Below, piece by piece: positions 26,387 through 34,881 of a stretch of 64,000 nucleotides of DNA. This DNA is from Pontibacter deserti (GTDB lineage Bacteria > Bacteroidota > Bacteroidia > Cytophagales > Hymenobacteraceae): assembly GCF_023630255.1 (NCBI RefSeq), contig NZ_JALPRS010000003.1:124001-188000 (forward strand). The letters are read 5' to 3'. The position numbers and the translations under genes are program-made. Below the pieces are notes generated by a model. It ran no database searches. It was not told the origin of the DNA and worked only from the letters and a program-made list of their open reading frames with translations. Position 1 is the stretch's first letter. Every line of letters begins with the position of its first letter.

Positions 26387-27436
26387 ATGAAGTATAATTT
26401 ACTGATAGTGATGCTGCTATGGAGTATGGTAACCATAGCACAGAAGAAAGCGATAACCGTAACTGAGCAAAGTATAAGCATACCTGCGACAGGGCAGCAG
26501 CATGTGCTGTATTATGGTTTCCAGAAAGGCGATGTAGCCGTTATTGCTATTGACCCCGAGAAAGCCGGCGAAACTATAAAGCTTGAAGTGCAGGAGTTTA
26601 CTTCGGGAGCCACTGTTTACAATGCACAAAGTATAAAAATGGTTAAAGACCTGAAACTGACCGTGCCTCAAAAACTGGTATACAAATTTATACTTACATC
26701 CGCATCCGATAAAGCTATACCTGCCCGGTTAAGTATAAAACGCCTGCCCGAGAAAGAAGAAACCCGCCATTTTAACTCCAACATTACCTGGCAAACTATC
26801 GCTGATACTACTTGGGCTATTACCAATGAGAAGGTGTTGGTAAAAGGCGAACTAACCCCTGTTACTCTGGTTGATAAAACTTTTAGAGTGGCATCTATGG
26901 CTAACCTGAACCCAAGCCGCGTGTCGGTGCCGTTTAAATTGCCTGCAAACACGGTGCATTGGGTTTACTGGGTAGGCGTGGGGCAGCAGTCGGTGGAGGA
27001 ACTGAAGAATATGACCAAGCTTGTTACCAAAGGTGCTTCTGTAATTGCCTCCTCAACTGTAAGTCCGGTGGTTGGTTTTGGATTAGGTTTATTACCGAGT
27101 TTGCCACAGGTAAACGCCAGCGGCAACATCGACTATTACTTTATGAACAAGGCGTCTGCAGATAAGTTTGTGGCTGATGAAGATGGCTGGAAACCTTATT
27201 CTTTTGCACAGGGCACCGGCATTATTTCCGACTACAAAAAAGTATCACTCTCCGAAACACCAAAAACCCCAGATGGCACACTTTACGCCACTTTCCGGAA
27301 CAGCAACACCGTTACCGGCCTGGATATTACACTAAAGATTGTAGCCTTTGAGCAGGAAAAGAAGTATGTAACCAGGCAGGTGCGCAAGCCCTTAAAAGTA
27401 GAGCAGAAACAAGTACCGGTCTTTGGGGAGCAATAA
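26387..27436 (+). CDS. Exported protein of unknown function
   Basis: 349 residues. MKYNLLIVMLLWSMVTIAQ is a signal peptide (cleavage probably after IAQ, residue 19). The mature part is largely beta-strand, with a Gly-rich hydrophobic stretch VVGFGLGLLPSLPQ (about 228-241) that could contact membrane. I do not recognise the family. The first mature domain (QHVLYYGFQKGDVAVIAIDP...) looks like a jelly-roll or carbohydrate-binding fold, but no motif proves it. It lies alone between two repeat-rich gaps and has a good -7 box upstream. Confidence 0.72.
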   Translation: MKYNLLIVMLLWSMVTIAQKKAITVTEQSISIPATGQQHVLYYGFQKGDVAVIAIDPEKAGETIKLEVQEFTSGATVYNAQSIKMVKDLKLTVPQKLVYKFILTSASDKAIPARLSIKRLPEKEETRHFNSNITWQTIADTTWAITNEKVLVKGELTPVTLVDKTFRVASMANLNPSRVSVPFKLPANTVHWVYWVGVGQQSVEELKNMTKLVTKGASVIASSTVSPVVGFGLGLLPSLPQVNASGNIDYYFMNKASADKFVADEDGWKPYSFAQGTGIISDYKKVSLSETPKTPDGTLYATFRNSNTVTGLDITLKIVAFEQEKKYVTRQVRKPLKVEQKQVPVFGEQ

Positions 27437-27440
27437 TTAT

Positions 27441-27760
27441 AGTTCTGAGTCCCGAGTTAAGAACCTTTATACCTGCCGCAAGTTTAGCTTTAGCGTAACT
27501 TGTGGTTGTACATAGTGAGAAGTTTAAAACTTCTCTGCTTTGCAAAAGCAAGTATAGCTATGGCCGTAACTATGGAATTGTAGTGTATATTTTGATTCAG
27601 GCTCTTAACCAAGTATGGGTTCGGGTAAAGTATATTCTTCTGCTCACGCAGAAAGCAAGTTGCAAACTTGCAGCATACGCAGCCACAAGTTACGCTAAAG
27701 CTAAACTTGCGGTAGGAGCTGACATCAAACCCAATAAAGTATAACTCGGGACTTAGAACT
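27441..27760. repeat. 320-bp nested inverted-repeat element
   Basis: Outer arms 27441-27458 and 27743-27760 are reverse complements with one mismatch in 18. Inner arms 27476-27505 and 27683-27712 are perfect 30-bp reverse complements. The core has further small stems: GAGAAGTTT/AAACTTCTC (27517-27535), TTCTGC/GCAGAA and GCAAGT/ACTTGC near 27637-27671. No credible gene lies inside. It follows the stop codon of the exported protein gene by 4 bp and ends about 50 bp before the fumC -7 box. It looks like a MITE-like or fold-back element, but no terminal target duplication is obvious. Confidence 0.85.
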
Positions 27761-27808
27761 CCTGAAATAACTCGTAACTCAGCACTCGAGACTCTGAACT
27801 CTTTTTAT

Positions 27809-27816
27809 TAGTTTTG
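27809..27816 (+). promoter_or_regulatory. -7 promoter box for fumC
   Basis: TAGTTTTG fits TAnnTTTG; predicted transcription start near 27823, leader about 35 nt. Confidence 0.5.
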
Positions 27817-27857
27817 CCGCCGACAATTTTGATCCTTTAAACCTAAGTATAAACGAT

Positions 27858-29255
27858 ATGCAAATTCGCGTAGAGAAAGACACGATGGGCCCTGTAGAGG
27901 TGCCTGCAGACAAATACTGGGGCGCCCAGACACAGCGCTCAAAAGAGAACTTCACCATCGGTGGTCAGCTGATGCCGAAGGAAGTGATCGAGGCTTTTGC
28001 TATACTTAAAAAATCGGCTGCATTTGCTAACGCTGAGCTGGGTGTATTAGCGCAGGACAAAGCCGAAATAATTGGTAAAGTATGCGACGAAATTCTGGAA
28101 GGCAAGTTGGCTGACGAGTTTCCGCTGGTAGTATGGCAGACAGGTTCGGGCACGCAGTCTAACATGAACGTGAACGAGGTGGTTGCTAACCGTGCACACG
28201 TACTATTGGGCGGCAACCTGATGGATGAGAAAAAGAAGATCCACCCGAACGACGACGTAAACAAGTCGCAGTCTTCGAACGATACGTTCCCGACAGCGAT
28301 GCACATTGCCGCTTACAAAAAAGTGGTGGAGCATACCTTGCCATTGGTTAAAAAACTTCGCGATACGCTTAACAGCAAAGCAGAAGCTTACATGGATGTA
28401 GTGAAGATCGGACGTACGCACCTGATGGACGCTACGCCGCTTACACTTGGTCAGGAGCTTTCTGGTTATGTAGCTCAGCTGGACTATGGCATGAAGGCGC
28501 TTCGCAACACACTAGAGCACCTGAGTACGCTTGCTCTTGGCGGTTCTGCAGTAGGTACAGGCCTTAACACACCGGCTGGTTACGATGTATTGGTTGCCGA
28601 GAAGATCTCTCAGTTTGCGGGTCATCAATTCATCACGGCTCCAAACAAATTCGAGGCACTTGCTGCACACGATGCTATCGTAGAAACTTCCGGTGCGCTT
28701 AAGCAACTGGCTGTATCGCTGATGAAGATCGCCAACGACATCCGTTTACTGGCTTCTGGTCCGCGTTCTGGTATCGCTGAGATCCTGATCCCGGAGAACG
28801 AGCCAGGTTCATCTATCATGCCAGGTAAAGTAAACCCTACACAGGCTGAAGCCATGACAATGGTTTGCGCGCAGGTAATTGGTAACGACGTGGCTATTTC
28901 GGTGGGTGGCATGAGCGGCCATTTCGAGCTGAACGTGTTTAAGCCGGTGATGATCTACAACCTGCTGATGAGCGCCCAGCTGATCGGCGACGCCTGCGAC
29001 TCTTTCGATAAGCATTGCGCGGTAGGTATCGAGCCAAACACAGCCCGCATTAAAGAGAACCTAGAGAACTCGCTGATGCTGGTAACTGCTCTTAACCCGC
29101 ACATCGGTTACGACAACGCAGCTAAGATTGCCAAAAAAGCGCACAAAGAAGGCACCACCCTTCGCCAGGCAGCTATTGCCCTTGAACTGCTAACCAACGA
29201 ACAGTACGACGAGTGGGTACGCCCAGAAGATATGATCGGCAGCTTGAAGAAGTAA
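27858..29255 (+). CDS. fumC: Fumarate hydratase class II
   Basis: TCA-cycle enzyme hydrating fumarate to malate; homotetramer without iron-sulfur cluster. 465 residues, canonical. Visible motifs: [36 protein letters not shown] and the family signature [13 protein letters not shown] (catalytic Ser loop). Codon use is strongly biased to preferred codons and the AA(C/G)TATA word is nearly absent, as expected for a highly expressed gene. Has its own promoter box and terminator. Confidence 0.98.
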   Translation: MQIRVEKDTMGPVEVPADKYWGAQTQRSKENFTIGGQLMPKEVIEAFAILKKSAAFANAELGVLAQDKAEIIGKVCDEILEGKLADEFPLVVWQTGSGTQSNMNVNEVVANRAHVLLGGNLMDEKKKIHPNDDVNKSQSSNDTFPTAMHIAAYKKVVEHTLPLVKKLRDTLNSKAEAYMDVVKIGRTHLMDATPLTLGQELSGYVAQLDYGMKALRNTLEHLSTLALGGSAVGTGLNTPAGYDVLVAEKISQFAGHQFITAPNKFEALAAHDAIVETSGALKQLAVSLMKIANDIRLLASGPRSGIAEILIPENEPGSSIMPGKVNPTQAEAMTMVCAQVIGNDVAISVGGMSGHFELNVFKPVMIYNLLMSAQLIGDACDSFDKHCAVGIEPNTARIKENLENSLMLVTALNPHIGYDNAAKIAKKAHKEGTTLRQAAIALELLTNEQYDEWVRPEDMIGSLKK

Positions 29256-29278
29256 GATTATACTTTAACAGATAAAGG

Positions 29279-29308
29279 AAAAGCAGCTCCGGAAGGGGCT
29301 GCTTTTTT
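29279..29308 (+). terminator. fumC terminator
   Basis: AAAAGCAGCTCC, GGAA tetraloop, GGGGCTGCTTTTTT: 12-bp stem with one G-T pair followed by Ts. Confidence 0.94.
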
Positions 29309-29372
29309 GTTTTATTCTACTTTGTGTAGCTTTTACTATATTTAGACTTCTATTCAATTAGAAAATAAACTG

Positions 29373-30194
29373 ATGGAAAGAAAGCCAAGGATATTTATTG
29401 GATGTTCAACAGAGAGCTTAAATATAGCTGATGCTATCAATGAAAATCTCGATCATTCATGCGAAGTTACTATATGGAGAAACGGAACATTTAGGGTATC
29501 AAATAATGCAATAGACTCTTTAATTGAAAAGGCTTCTTCTGTTGACTTTGCAGTCTTTATTTTCTCTCCTGACGATATAGCCACTATTAGAAATACTGAA
29601 GAGAAAGTCGTTAGAGATAACGTGATTTTTGAACTTGGCTTATTTATTGGTACCATAAGCAAACAAAGGTGCTTTATAGTTAAACCAAGAGGTGTTGATC
29701 TGCACTTCCCAACAGATTTGCTTGGAGTAACAACCGCGGATTATGAACCAAACCGATCAGATGGGGACATTACTTCTGCATTAAATTACGCCTGTACTTT
29801 AATCAAAAAAGAGATAGACAGATTAGGTCTATTTAGAGGTGTCGGAACTTATACTTCTAATGTTTCAAGCTTACAGGTACAAAATGAAGAGTTAACAGAT
29901 ATTGATTTTCGTGTTTTAGCTGCATTGATGTCCACTGCTACTAACTCACCAAATGGCTTGGCTTTATGGGAAATAAAGAATGTCCTAAAAAACCAAACAC
30001 CAAAGGTTGATACTTCATCTATAAAACTTGAGAGGCTAGGTTATCTAGAAAAAGAGAATGATGTAGATCATAATGGATGGGATTACTATGCCTACAAAAT
30101 CTCTCAAGATGGTTTGGAGATAATTCTTGGTAATGAGCAAAAGCTATATAGCCTATATGAGCCAACAACAGAAGATAACGACCTTCCATTTTGA
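29373..30194 (+). CDS. TIR-like (CAP12/Pycsar effector-type) domain fused to a winged-helix-like domain
   Basis: 273 residues. N-terminal domain (about 5-150) opens RIFIGCSTESLNIADAINEN and contains FAVFIFSPDDIA and RDNVIFELGLFIG, the pattern of the nucleotide-binding TIR-like family (PF10137 type) found in CBASS and Pycsar effectors. Glu87 is in the position of the catalytic NADase glutamate. The C-terminal part (about 175-255, DIDFRVLAALMST ... LERLGYLEKEN ... YKISQDGLEIIL) looks like a winged helix. The gene is visibly richer in A/T than fumC upstream (roughly 35-40% G+C by eye) and flanked by intergenic repeats, suggesting transfer. No cyclase gene is adjacent, so it is an orphan; antiphage function is inference. 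Confidence 0.75.
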   Translation: MERKPRIFIGCSTESLNIADAINENLDHSCEVTIWRNGTFRVSNNAIDSLIEKASSVDFAVFIFSPDDIATIRNTEEKVVRDNVIFELGLFIGTISKQRCFIVKPRGVDLHFPTDLLGVTTADYEPNRSDGDITSALNYACTLIKKEIDRLGLFRGVGTYTSNVSSLQVQNEELTDIDFRVLAALMSTATNSPNGLALWEIKNVLKNQTPKVDTSSIKLERLGYLEKENDVDHNGWDYYAYKISQDGLEIILGNEQKLYSLYEPTTEDNDLPF

Positions 30195-30300
30195 CTCCCC
30201 CGCTAATGAGAGCTTGTAGCTCGTACTCTACTATACTCAAAAGATTAGTACGATTTGCAAGATCGCGCCAGCAAAAGGGGACTAAAAGGAGTCGTGTTAC
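30195..30300. repeat. Fold-back intergenic repeat
   Basis: The outer GACTCC just after the TIR stop pairs with GGAGTC near 30288-30294; inside, CGCT/AGC and the related segments GCTTGTAGCTCGTACT and AGTACGATTTGCAAGATCGC give an imperfect nested inverted repeat. Same general design as the element at 27441-27760, different sequence. Confidence 0.5.
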
Positions 30301-30374
30301 GTTTATATAATCACTAGCTGTAATTTAAGCTACCTCCAAACAGCACATGAAAGAAGTGTTTAAATTCAGTAAGT

Positions 30375-30878
30375 ATGATTGATTCAACCAATATTTGTTT
30401 GGCTTGTGGGTTGTGTTGCGATGGCACCCTGATTGGCTTTGTACAGCTTAGCCACGAAGAGTTGCCTGCAATAAGGGAATTAATGGAAATTGAGGAAGCA
30501 AGTAGTGATGGGGTTTTTATTCAGCCCTGCAAAAAATATTGTGATGGCTGCACTATCTATTCCGACAGACCGAAACAATGCGCCAGCTACAATTGCGAAC
30601 TTCTGGAATCTGTACTACGAAAGGAACTGGATTATACTTCGGCTATCGAAATAGTCGATGTGGCTAAACAGAGAAAGAGCGCTATTGAAGAAAAGTTAGC
30701 GCTACTACCAATCAAGCTACAATCCCAATCATTCTACTTTAAAATGGCTGAGCTGAAAAAGCTGTATCAGAATAACCAGCATGAGTTAGCATCAACACAG
30801 GACTTCAAAGATCTTATAGCGGACATTAAACAACTTGATGATCTGCTGTCAAAGGAATTTGGTGTCACAGTATTTTAA
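30375..30878 (+). CDS. YkgJ-type cysteine-cluster protein
   Basis: 167 residues. The N-terminal part carries the cluster CLACGLCCDG, then CKKYCDGCTIYSDRPKQCASY, matching the YkgJ/zinc- or iron-chelating cysteine family (CxxCGxCC ... C ... RPxxC). The remainder is a helical, Lys/Glu/Leu-rich tail. Members bind a metal or iron-sulfur cluster; function is unknown. ATG at 30375 follows a 180-bp repeat-bearing gap and is unlikely to be in an operon with the TIR gene. Confidence 0.82.
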   Translation: MIDSTNICLACGLCCDGTLIGFVQLSHEELPAIRELMEIEEASSDGVFIQPCKKYCDGCTIYSDRPKQCASYNCELLESVLRKELDYTSAIEIVDVAKQRKSAIEEKLALLPIKLQSQSFYFKMAELKKLYQNNQHELASTQDFKDLIADIKQLDDLLSKEFGVTVF

Positions 30879-30976
30879 AACAAAGATTATTGTCTGATTA
30901 ACAAAATCTTATACAATCACTTGTGTCCCACATCCCGAAAGTTTAACAACAGTCCAGCTTGTGGTTATACTTCTCA

Positions 30977-30993
30977 GCCAGTTTGTAACTGGC
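30977..30993. repeat. Short palindrome in intergenic gap 30879-31115
   Basis: GCCAGTT, 3-nt loop, AACTGGC. It lies among words (CTTGTGGTTATAC, CGCAACC) that resemble parts of the 27441-27760 element, so it may be a decayed relative. Nothing else is seen in this 237-bp gap apart from the terminator at its right end. Confidence 0.45.
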
Positions 30994-31057
30994 GTTTGTC
31001 GCAACCATACTTCCACAACCTAAAACCAGCTGCTATACATTAGCCCAACTATAAACA

Positions 31058-31083
31058 ACAAAAGCTACCGAAGTAGCTTTTGT
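31058..31083 (-). terminator. Terminator after the NmrA/QorB-like gene
   Basis: ACAAAAGCTAC, CGAA loop, GTAGCTTTTGT: 11-bp perfect stem, T-rich on both strands, so it could also end the cysteine-cluster gene transcript. Confidence 0.88.
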
Positions 31084-31115
31084 AATCCTTTAGTAACTAT
31101 AGCAAAAGTATAAAC

Positions 31116-31979
31116 CTATCCCGCGTTCGCAGTTCCTTTCAGCGCCTCTGCCACCGTCTCTTTCATGGGTGTAGTGGGATGCCCGATAAGTGCGGAAAGT
31201 TGGCGGCTATCGTCGGACAAAACACCATTTGATGCGGCCACATCCCAGCCGGCAATCGCCTGTGCTAAGAATTCGGGCAAACCAAAACTGGTAAGGGCAG
31301 CAGCATAATCGGCTTCTGGCAGGTTTCTATAGGGAATGTTTTTCCCTGTTTGCCTGGAGATTTCTGCAGCCAGGTCATTGAGCGTAAAAGCTTCGTCTCC
31401 GGCCAGTTCATACACTTTACCCTCATGGCCTTCTCCGGTTAAAACAGCAACTGCCGCATCAGCATAGTCAGCACGCGCTGCTCCAGATATTTTGCCTTCG
31501 CCTGCACTACCTATAAAAGCACCACCAGCCACCGCACCCGGAATAGAGCCGGTATAGTTTTCGGTGTACCAGCCGTTTCGCAGGAACGTGTAAGGAATAC
31601 CTGAATTCTTGATCTCTGTTTCCGTGGCACGGTGTTCTTCTGCCAAACTGATCGATGACGTATCTGCCCGAAGTATACTGGTGTACACAATCCGTTTTAC
31701 GCCGGCTTTTTTAGCAGCTTCTATTACGTTATGGTGCTGGGCAGCACGCCTTCCTACTTCACTTCCCGAGATCAGCAGTAAGGTATCTATTCCTTCTATG
31801 GCACGGTTTAGTGTTTCCGGCTTTTCGTAATCAGCTTCACGGGCTTCTATACCAAGGTCAGCTGCCTTCTCCGGCGATCGCACAAGTGCCACCAGGTTGT
31901 CAGTGGGTACTTTGTCTTTCAGTTTGCTTACTACCAGGCGGCCTAATTGCCCTGTGGCTCCGGTAATTCCTATTTTCAT
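31116..31979 (-). CDS. NmrA/QorB-like NAD(P)-binding quinone oxidoreductase
   Basis: 287 residues. Atypical SDR fold with MKIGITGATGQLGRLVV (GxxGxxG nucleotide loop), DTLLLISGSEVGRRAAQHHN and KRIVYTSILRAD. The pattern and the RNGWYTENY segment match the QorB (YtfG) group of NAD(P)H:quinone oxidoreductases. Single gene; no regulator of the HxlR type is adjacent, although such pairs are common elsewhere. Its call as quinone reductase is by family likeness only. Confidence 0.85.
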   Translation of the reverse strand: MKIGITGATGQLGRLVVSKLKDKVPTDNLVALVRSPEKAADLGIEAREADYEKPETLNRAIEGIDTLLLISGSEVGRRAAQHHNVIEAAKKAGVKRIVYTSILRADTSSISLAEEHRATETEIKNSGIPYTFLRNGWYTENYTGSIPGAVAGGAFIGSAGEGKISGAARADYADAAVAVLTGEGHEGKVYELAGDEAFTLNDLAAEISRQTGKNIPYRNLPEADYAAALTSFGLPEFLAQAIAGWDVAASNGVLSDDSRQLSALIGHPTTPMKETVAEALKGTANAG

Positions 31980-32123
31980 AATTTTACTGCGTTTAGTTTC
32001 CCGATCTATTCACTACGAAAGTTCTCACAACTGGTAGAGCTAAAGGAATGATTATAAGCAAAGTATGGCTTGATTATAGGGAAACACAACATACAAGCTA
32101 GTGTAATTCTTGTAAATTTGTGT

Positions 32124-32609
32124 ATGGCCACCGATCAACCACTTATCAACAAAATGTACCTGCTGGAGAAGTTTCCCGGCAAAGGCGGCTGGACATATGC
32201 AGCCCTCCCGGAGATAGCACCAGATAAACATGCGCATTTCGGTTGGGTAAGGGTAAGAGGCACTATAGATAGCTACGAGATAAAGGGTTACCACCTGATG
32301 CCGATGGGAAACGGACAGCTTTTTCTGCCTGTACGGGCCGAGATCCGTAAGAAGGTAAAGAAGCAGGCAGGCGATTGGGTGCAGGTTATACTTTACGCCG
32401 ACAACACCCCACAGGAAGTGCCCGAAGAACTGCTGCTTTGCCTACAGGACGAGCCCGCTGCCTACGAGAAGTTTTTAACTTGCACTGATGGCGAACAGAA
32501 GGCATTTGTTGACTGGATCTATAGTGCTAAGACCGACGAAACCAAGGTAGAGCGCATCGTGCAAACTATAAACAAACTGCTCAGTAACCAGAAGCTGCAC
32601 GAGAAGTAA
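32124..32609 (+). CDS. YdeI/OmpD-associated family protein (DUF1905 domain)
   Basis: 161 residues from MATDQPLINKMYLLEKFPGK. The DUF1905 beta-barrel part (GGWTYAALPEIA ... GWVRVRGTIDSYEIKG ... MPMGNGQLFLPVRAEIRK) is followed by the YdeI-type helical tail (AYEKFLTCTDGEQKAFVDWI ... KVERIVQTINKLL). Function of the family is unknown. A longer in-frame reading from 32070 adds hydrophobic residues without family match, so the ATG at 32124 is chosen. Confidence 0.83.
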   Translation: MATDQPLINKMYLLEKFPGKGGWTYAALPEIAPDKHAHFGWVRVRGTIDSYEIKGYHLMPMGNGQLFLPVRAEIRKKVKKQAGDWVQVILYADNTPQEVPEELLLCLQDEPAAYEKFLTCTDGEQKAFVDWIYSAKTDETKVERIVQTINKLLSNQKLHEK

Positions 32610-32708
32610 TAACCGCCATTCCCGAACCATCAGGTAAAACAGGCAGTATGTATCTATTACTTTCAGCACATACCCATCTGAGAGCATGTATATACTAAAC
32701 CACTACCT

Positions 32709-33485
32709 ATGGACAGACTTAAAGGGAAAGTTGCTTTGATAACTGGTGCAGATTCAGGTATCGGCAAGGCTACAGCCATTGAATACGCCAGACAAGGAGC
32801 CGATATTATTATCTGTTACCATTCTGATAAAGAAGGCGCTGAAAAAACGCTTGCAGAGGTAGAAAAACAAAAAAGGAAAGGATTTATACTTCAGGTAGAT
32901 ATCAGTGAGGAACAGAAGGTGGAACAGCTGTTCGAGCAGGCGCTGAAGGAGTTTAAAACGATTGATATTCTGGTGAATAATGCTGCTGTAAATGGCTCAG
33001 GCATTAATGTAGCCGATATGAGCACAGAAGTTTTCGACAAAACCATACGCACTAATCTTTACGGTACCTTTTTCTGCTCCAGGGCCTTCATAAAGCACCG
33101 CAAACAGCAGGGCGGCAAAGGCAAGATCATTAATGTATCGTCGGTGCACGAAGAAATAGTATCGGCGGGCACAGCAGACTATTGCGCCTCTAAAGCGGCT
33201 GTCCGCAACCTTACCCGCACTTTGGCCCTGGAGCTAGCAGAAGATGGCATTAATGTAAATAACATTTGCCCCGGCATGATCCTGACTCCCATGAACCAGG
33301 AAGCTATAGATAATAAAGAGGTACGTAAGGAAGCTGAACAGAACATCCCTCTGAAAAGAGCAGGTAAACCGGAAGAGATTGCAAAAGTGGCTGTTTTCCT
33401 GGCTTCGGAAGATGCAAATTATGTTACCGGCTCCAGCTATTTTATGGATGGCGGACTTTCGCAGAACATGGGGCAGGGAGCCTAG
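32709..33485 (+). CDS. SDR-family oxidoreductase (glucose 1-dehydrogenase-like)
   Basis: 258 residues: LITGADSGIGKATAIEYA (cofactor loop), ILVNNAAVNG, catalytic Ser in IINVSSVHEE, Tyr-x-x-x-Lys in DYCASKAA, and VNNICPGMILTPMN. The form with Cys after the catalytic Tyr (YCASK) and SSVHE is typical of Bacillus-type glucose 1-dehydrogenases, but substrate specificity cannot be read from this. Stand-alone gene. Confidence 0.88.
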   Translation: MDRLKGKVALITGADSGIGKATAIEYARQGADIIICYHSDKEGAEKTLAEVEKQKRKGFILQVDISEEQKVEQLFEQALKEFKTIDILVNNAAVNGSGINVADMSTEVFDKTIRTNLYGTFFCSRAFIKHRKQQGGKGKIINVSSVHEEIVSAGTADYCASKAAVRNLTRTLALELAEDGINVNNICPGMILTPMNQEAIDNKEVRKEAEQNIPLKRAGKPEEIAKVAVFLASEDANYVTGSSYFMDGGLSQNMGQGA

Positions 33486-33593
33486 TACAAGTTGCGTTTG
33501 CAGATGAAACCAGCTATACTATCATCTCAAACCTTACAGTGCGATATTTGTTTATGCAACACAGAGTTGACTATACTATAAAGTATTAACTAC

Positions 33594-33995
33594 ATGAAAA
33601 TAGCGAAAGACCCATCAGAGTATAACAAGCTTACCCCGGAAGAAGAACGTATTATAGTACATAAAGGCACCGAGTACCCGGGAACAGGCAAGTATAATAA
33701 CTTTAAAGGCGAAGGCGTATACTTGTGTCGCCGTTGCAACGCACCGCTTTATACTTCGAAGTATAAGTTTGAGTCGCATTGCGGCTGGCCGAGCTTTGAC
33801 GACGAGATAACCGGGGCCGTAAAACGTGTACCAGACCCGGACGGCCATCGTACCGAAATTGTTTGTACCAACTGCGGCGCACATCTGGGCCATGTGTTCG
33901 AGGGTGAGTACCTTACTCCAAAAAACATCCGCCACTGTGTAAACTCATTATCCTTAAAGTTTGTGGCTGTAGAAGACCTGGAGAAGGAAGTATAA
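33594..33995 (+). CDS. msrB: Peptide-methionine (R)-S-oxide reductase MsrB
   Basis: Reduces the R epimer of methionine sulfoxide in proteins. 133 residues: zinc cysteines in CRRC and [32 protein letters not shown], and the catalytic Cys in [11 protein letters not shown]. Both CxxC pairs are intact. First gene of an msrB-msrB-msrA block with 7-bp and 24-bp gaps, plausibly an oxidative-damage repair operon. Confidence 0.95.
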   Translation: MKIAKDPSEYNKLTPEEERIIVHKGTEYPGTGKYNNFKGEGVYLCRRCNAPLYTSKYKFESHCGWPSFDDEITGAVKRVPDPDGHRTEIVCTNCGAHLGHVFEGEYLTPKNIRHCVNSLSLKFVAVEDLEKEV

Positions 33996-34002
33996 CCTGC
34001 GC

Positions 34003-34308
34003 ATGTTCAGGCACAGGGGCAAGGTACAGGAAAACAAACAGGAGAGCGGCATTTATACTTGTTCCAACTGCGGGCAAGTGCTGTTTGAAGCTAAGTATAA
34101 ATTCAGTGTCGGTTCAGGCTTTCCAAGCTTTTGGGATCAGGTAGGGGAGCATGTACAACAAAGCCCATTGGATACTTATGGGCGAGAAAGGATACAGCTC
34201 TTGTGCAGCCAATGCAAACAGCACCTCGGTCATTTGTTTGAGGATGCCCGTACACTAAGCCATGTGCGCTACTGTATAAATGCAGATGCGCTGAAGTATA
34301 AAATATAG
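34003..34308 (+). CDS. Second, short MsrB-like methionine sulfoxide reductase
   Basis: 101 residues. Retains zinc cysteines CSNC and CSQC, GSGFPSFWD, the QHLGHLF segment and the putative catalytic Cys in RYCINADALKY. The loop between the two zinc pairs is shorter than in the first MsrB and GWPSF is replaced by GFPSF. It begins eight bases after the first msrB stop, as a diverged tandem copy. All key residues remain, so it may be active; it could also have a narrower substrate or a purely structural role. Confidence 0.82.
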   Translation: MFRHRGKVQENKQESGIYTCSNCGQVLFEAKYKFSVGSGFPSFWDQVGEHVQQSPLDTYGRERIQLLCSQCKQHLGHLFEDARTLSHVRYCINADALKYKI

Positions 34309-34332
34309 ATTACCAAAGTAGAAGACAAATAA

Positions 34333-34872
34333 ATGGAAATAGCAACGTTCGGTAATGGATGCTTCTGGTGCACGGAGGCGGTTTTTCAACAGTTACAAGG
34401 TGTGGAAAAAGTAGAGTCGGGGTATGCGGGCGGCCATGTGGAAAACCCAACCTATAAACAGGTTTGCACTGCCACTACAGGCCACGCAGAGGTGCTACAG
34501 ATAACTTTTGATCCACAACAAATAAGTTACGAAGAGCTGCTGCGCGTCTTCTGGGAGACCCATGACCCAACCACTTTAAACCGCCAGGGCAACGATGTCG
34601 GACCACAATATCGCTCGGTTATTTTCTATCACAACGAAGAACAAAAGCAGCTTGCCGAAAAGTATAAATTAGCCCTGGATGAATCCGGCGCTTTCGATGA
34701 CCCTATTGTTACCGCCATTGAGCCGCTTACCAATTATTATCCTGCAGAAGACTACCACCAGAATTACTTTATCAACAACGGAAGCCAGCCTTATTGTGCT
34801 TTTGTAGTACGCCCGAAAGTAGAGAAGTTCCGGAAAGTGTTTAAAGACAAGCTGAAGCCGGAGTTTAGTTAA
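34333..34872 (+). CDS. msrA: Peptide-methionine (S)-S-oxide reductase MsrA
   Basis: Reduces the S epimer of methionine sulfoxide. 179 residues: catalytic Cys10 in GNGCFWCTEAVF, ESGYAGG, TGHAEVLQITFDP, WETHDPTTLNRQGNDVGPQY and the C-terminal EDYHQNYF. The canonical GCFWC context is intact. Completes a set with the two msrB genes, so both sulfoxide epimers are covered by one block. Confidence 0.97.
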   Translation: MEIATFGNGCFWCTEAVFQQLQGVEKVESGYAGGHVENPTYKQVCTATTGHAEVLQITFDPQQISYEELLRVFWETHDPTTLNRQGNDVGPQYRSVIFYHNEEQKQLAEKYKLALDESGAFDDPIVTAIEPLTNYYPAEDYHQNYFINNGSQPYCAFVVRPKVEKFRKVFKDKLKPEFS

Positions 34873-34881
34873 TAGTGTTTT

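Noticed and set aside
27502..27744. An 80-codon open frame within the nested inverted repeat
   Set aside because: It spans the repeat arms, has unusual composition and no start signal; the fold-back symmetry explains the region better.
29256..30374. A full CBASS, Pycsar or Thoeris operon around the TIR gene
   Set aside because: No CD-NTase, nucleotide cyclase or second defence gene is seen; neighbours are fumC and a cysteine-cluster protein, so only an orphan effector is claimed.
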